Shown piece after piece: positions 63,590 to 64,000 of a stretch of DNA of 64,000 nucleotides. The notes under the pieces were generated by a model. The model searched no databases. It saw only the letters and a program-made list of their open reading frames with translations, and was not told where the DNA came from. Source of the DNA: a bacterium (GTDB taxonomy: Bacteria; Acidobacteriota; Thermoanaerobaculia; Multivoradales; JAHEKO01). Position 1 is the stretch's first letter. Every line of letters starts with the position of its first letter. The position numbers and the translations under genes were made by a program. The stretch is taken from NCBI GenBank assembly GCA_024224155.1, contig JAAENP010000050.1, positions 46,892 through 110,891 of the forward strand. The letters are read 5' to 3'.

Positions 63590-64000
63590 AGATAGAAGAA
63601 AAAGGCAATAAAATCAGGGTGCCTGGAGTATAGGCCATTTAAATTGTTCATTTAACTTTTTAGTATGAGTATAGGCCGGCACCTTCCGCTCGGAGACGTC
63701 CTTTTTAACGACTACACCTCTTGGTATAATCAATAGTTGCCCCGGTTTTATGTTCTCAACATCTTTAATTTTATTGGCTTTTATAATTGTGTCAGGCAAT
63801 ACACCATGATTATGAGCTATCCTCCAAATGGTATCGCCTTTTTTTATTGTATATCTTGCCGCCTTTTGAGAAAGAGAATTAGGTTTTAATGAATCTAGCT
63901 CTCTTTTTAATTTCAGAGGGGGATGCATGCCGGCTCTGTAGCCTGTTGTACATCCTGCCAGAAAAACCATGATCAGAAGTACCGCGACACCATTACCAAA
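63590..64000. other. Abrupt AT-rich segment at the right edge
   Basis: From ~63590 on, base composition falls to roughly 40% G+C by eye, against 60% or more for the rest. Codon use in the LysM gene (many AAA, ATT, TTT) differs too. Either recently acquired DNA or a chimeric contig end. Confidence 0.7.
63614..64000 (-). CDS. LysM-domain lipoprotein, NlpD-like, 5' partial and C-terminally short
   Basis: The frame runs off the right edge; visible residues include a lipoprotein signal (VAVLLIMVFLAGC). One LysM domain: RYTIKKGDTIWRIAHNHGVL, TIIKANKIKDVENIKPGQLL, IIPRG. It then goes KKLNEQFKWPILQAP and stops. NlpD-type activators continue after FxWP with an M23 domain; here that domain is missing. 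LysM binds peptidoglycan. The AT-rich code is foreign to the window. Confidence 0.8.
   Translation of the reverse strand, partial: FGNGVAVLLIMVFLAGCTTGYRAGMHPPLKLKRELDSLKPNSLSQKAARYTIKKGDTIWRIAHNHGVLPDTIIKANKIKDVENIKPGQLLIIPRGVVVKKDVSERKVPAYTHTKKLNEQFKWPILQAP

Overview
The window is high-GC bacterial chromosome (roughly 60-65% G+C by eye), apart from its last ~400 bases, which are clearly AT-richer. A TonB-dependent B12 receptor, many lipobox proteins, secreted proteins carrying an FADGFESGD-type motif, an Mpl ligase and an IPTL-CTERM-like protein point to a Gram-negative, diderm organism. The gene style suggests Acidobacteriota (Thermoanaerobaculia-like), probably a metagenome contig. That placement is an inference, not proven.

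Layout. 1-8.6 kb: end of a secreted protein, then a mobile-DNA scar (3' piece of a tRNA-Arg, tyrosine-recombinase tails), a class C beta-lactamase-like protein whose catalytic Ser is His, a CocE-type hydrolase, a RAYT transposase with its repeats, two lipoproteins and a PilZ gene among recombinase 3'-end remnants. 8.6-18.1 kb: secreted/envelope proteins, an SGNH hydrolase, a GNAT acetyltransferase, PilZ, an HD-GYP/HEAT pair and yaaA. 18.3-29.7 kb: a chemosensory operon (cheA-cheW-mcp-HEAT-cheR-cheB, minus strand), divergent from a CheY-like/GAF/DUF4388 operon. 29.8-34.6 kb: cobalamin riboswitch followed by btuB-btuF-btuD-btuC. 34.6-36.9 kb: FAH-family enzyme, small membrane proteins, HAD hydrolase, lipoprotein. 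36.9-44.75 kb: a complete F-type ATP synthase operon, with an unusual insertion in subunit alpha. 44.8-55.4 kb: RDD and TPR proteins, rhodanese, mpl, DUF1573, an amidase-GerMN-murI-rph operon, a VOC protein and tRNA-Glu. 55.4-63.5 kb: a gene-poor, decayed island at tRNA-Glu with a truncated serine recombinase, gene fragments, a probable peptide-modification operon and more recombinase tails. 63.6-64.0 kb: AT-rich LysM fragment, either foreign or an assembly chimera.

Two items stand out. (1) 56.4-58.6 kb: a tubulin-tyrosine-ligase-like ATP-grasp fused to a PqqD-like peptide-recognition domain, followed 58 bases later by a 95-residue Tat-signal peptide ending in Tyr-Phe. This is a candidate, apparently unusual, peptide-modifying system. 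(2) At least five short copies of a tyrosine-recombinase C-terminus, all cut near the same residue, bracket single genes in direct orientation at both ends of the window. They recall a cassette-like or att-in-int element and share another dispersed repeat. In addition, GGGGACAC palindromes supply the stop codons (and an identical GHNT tail) of two convergent genes and apparently the start codon of mpl.
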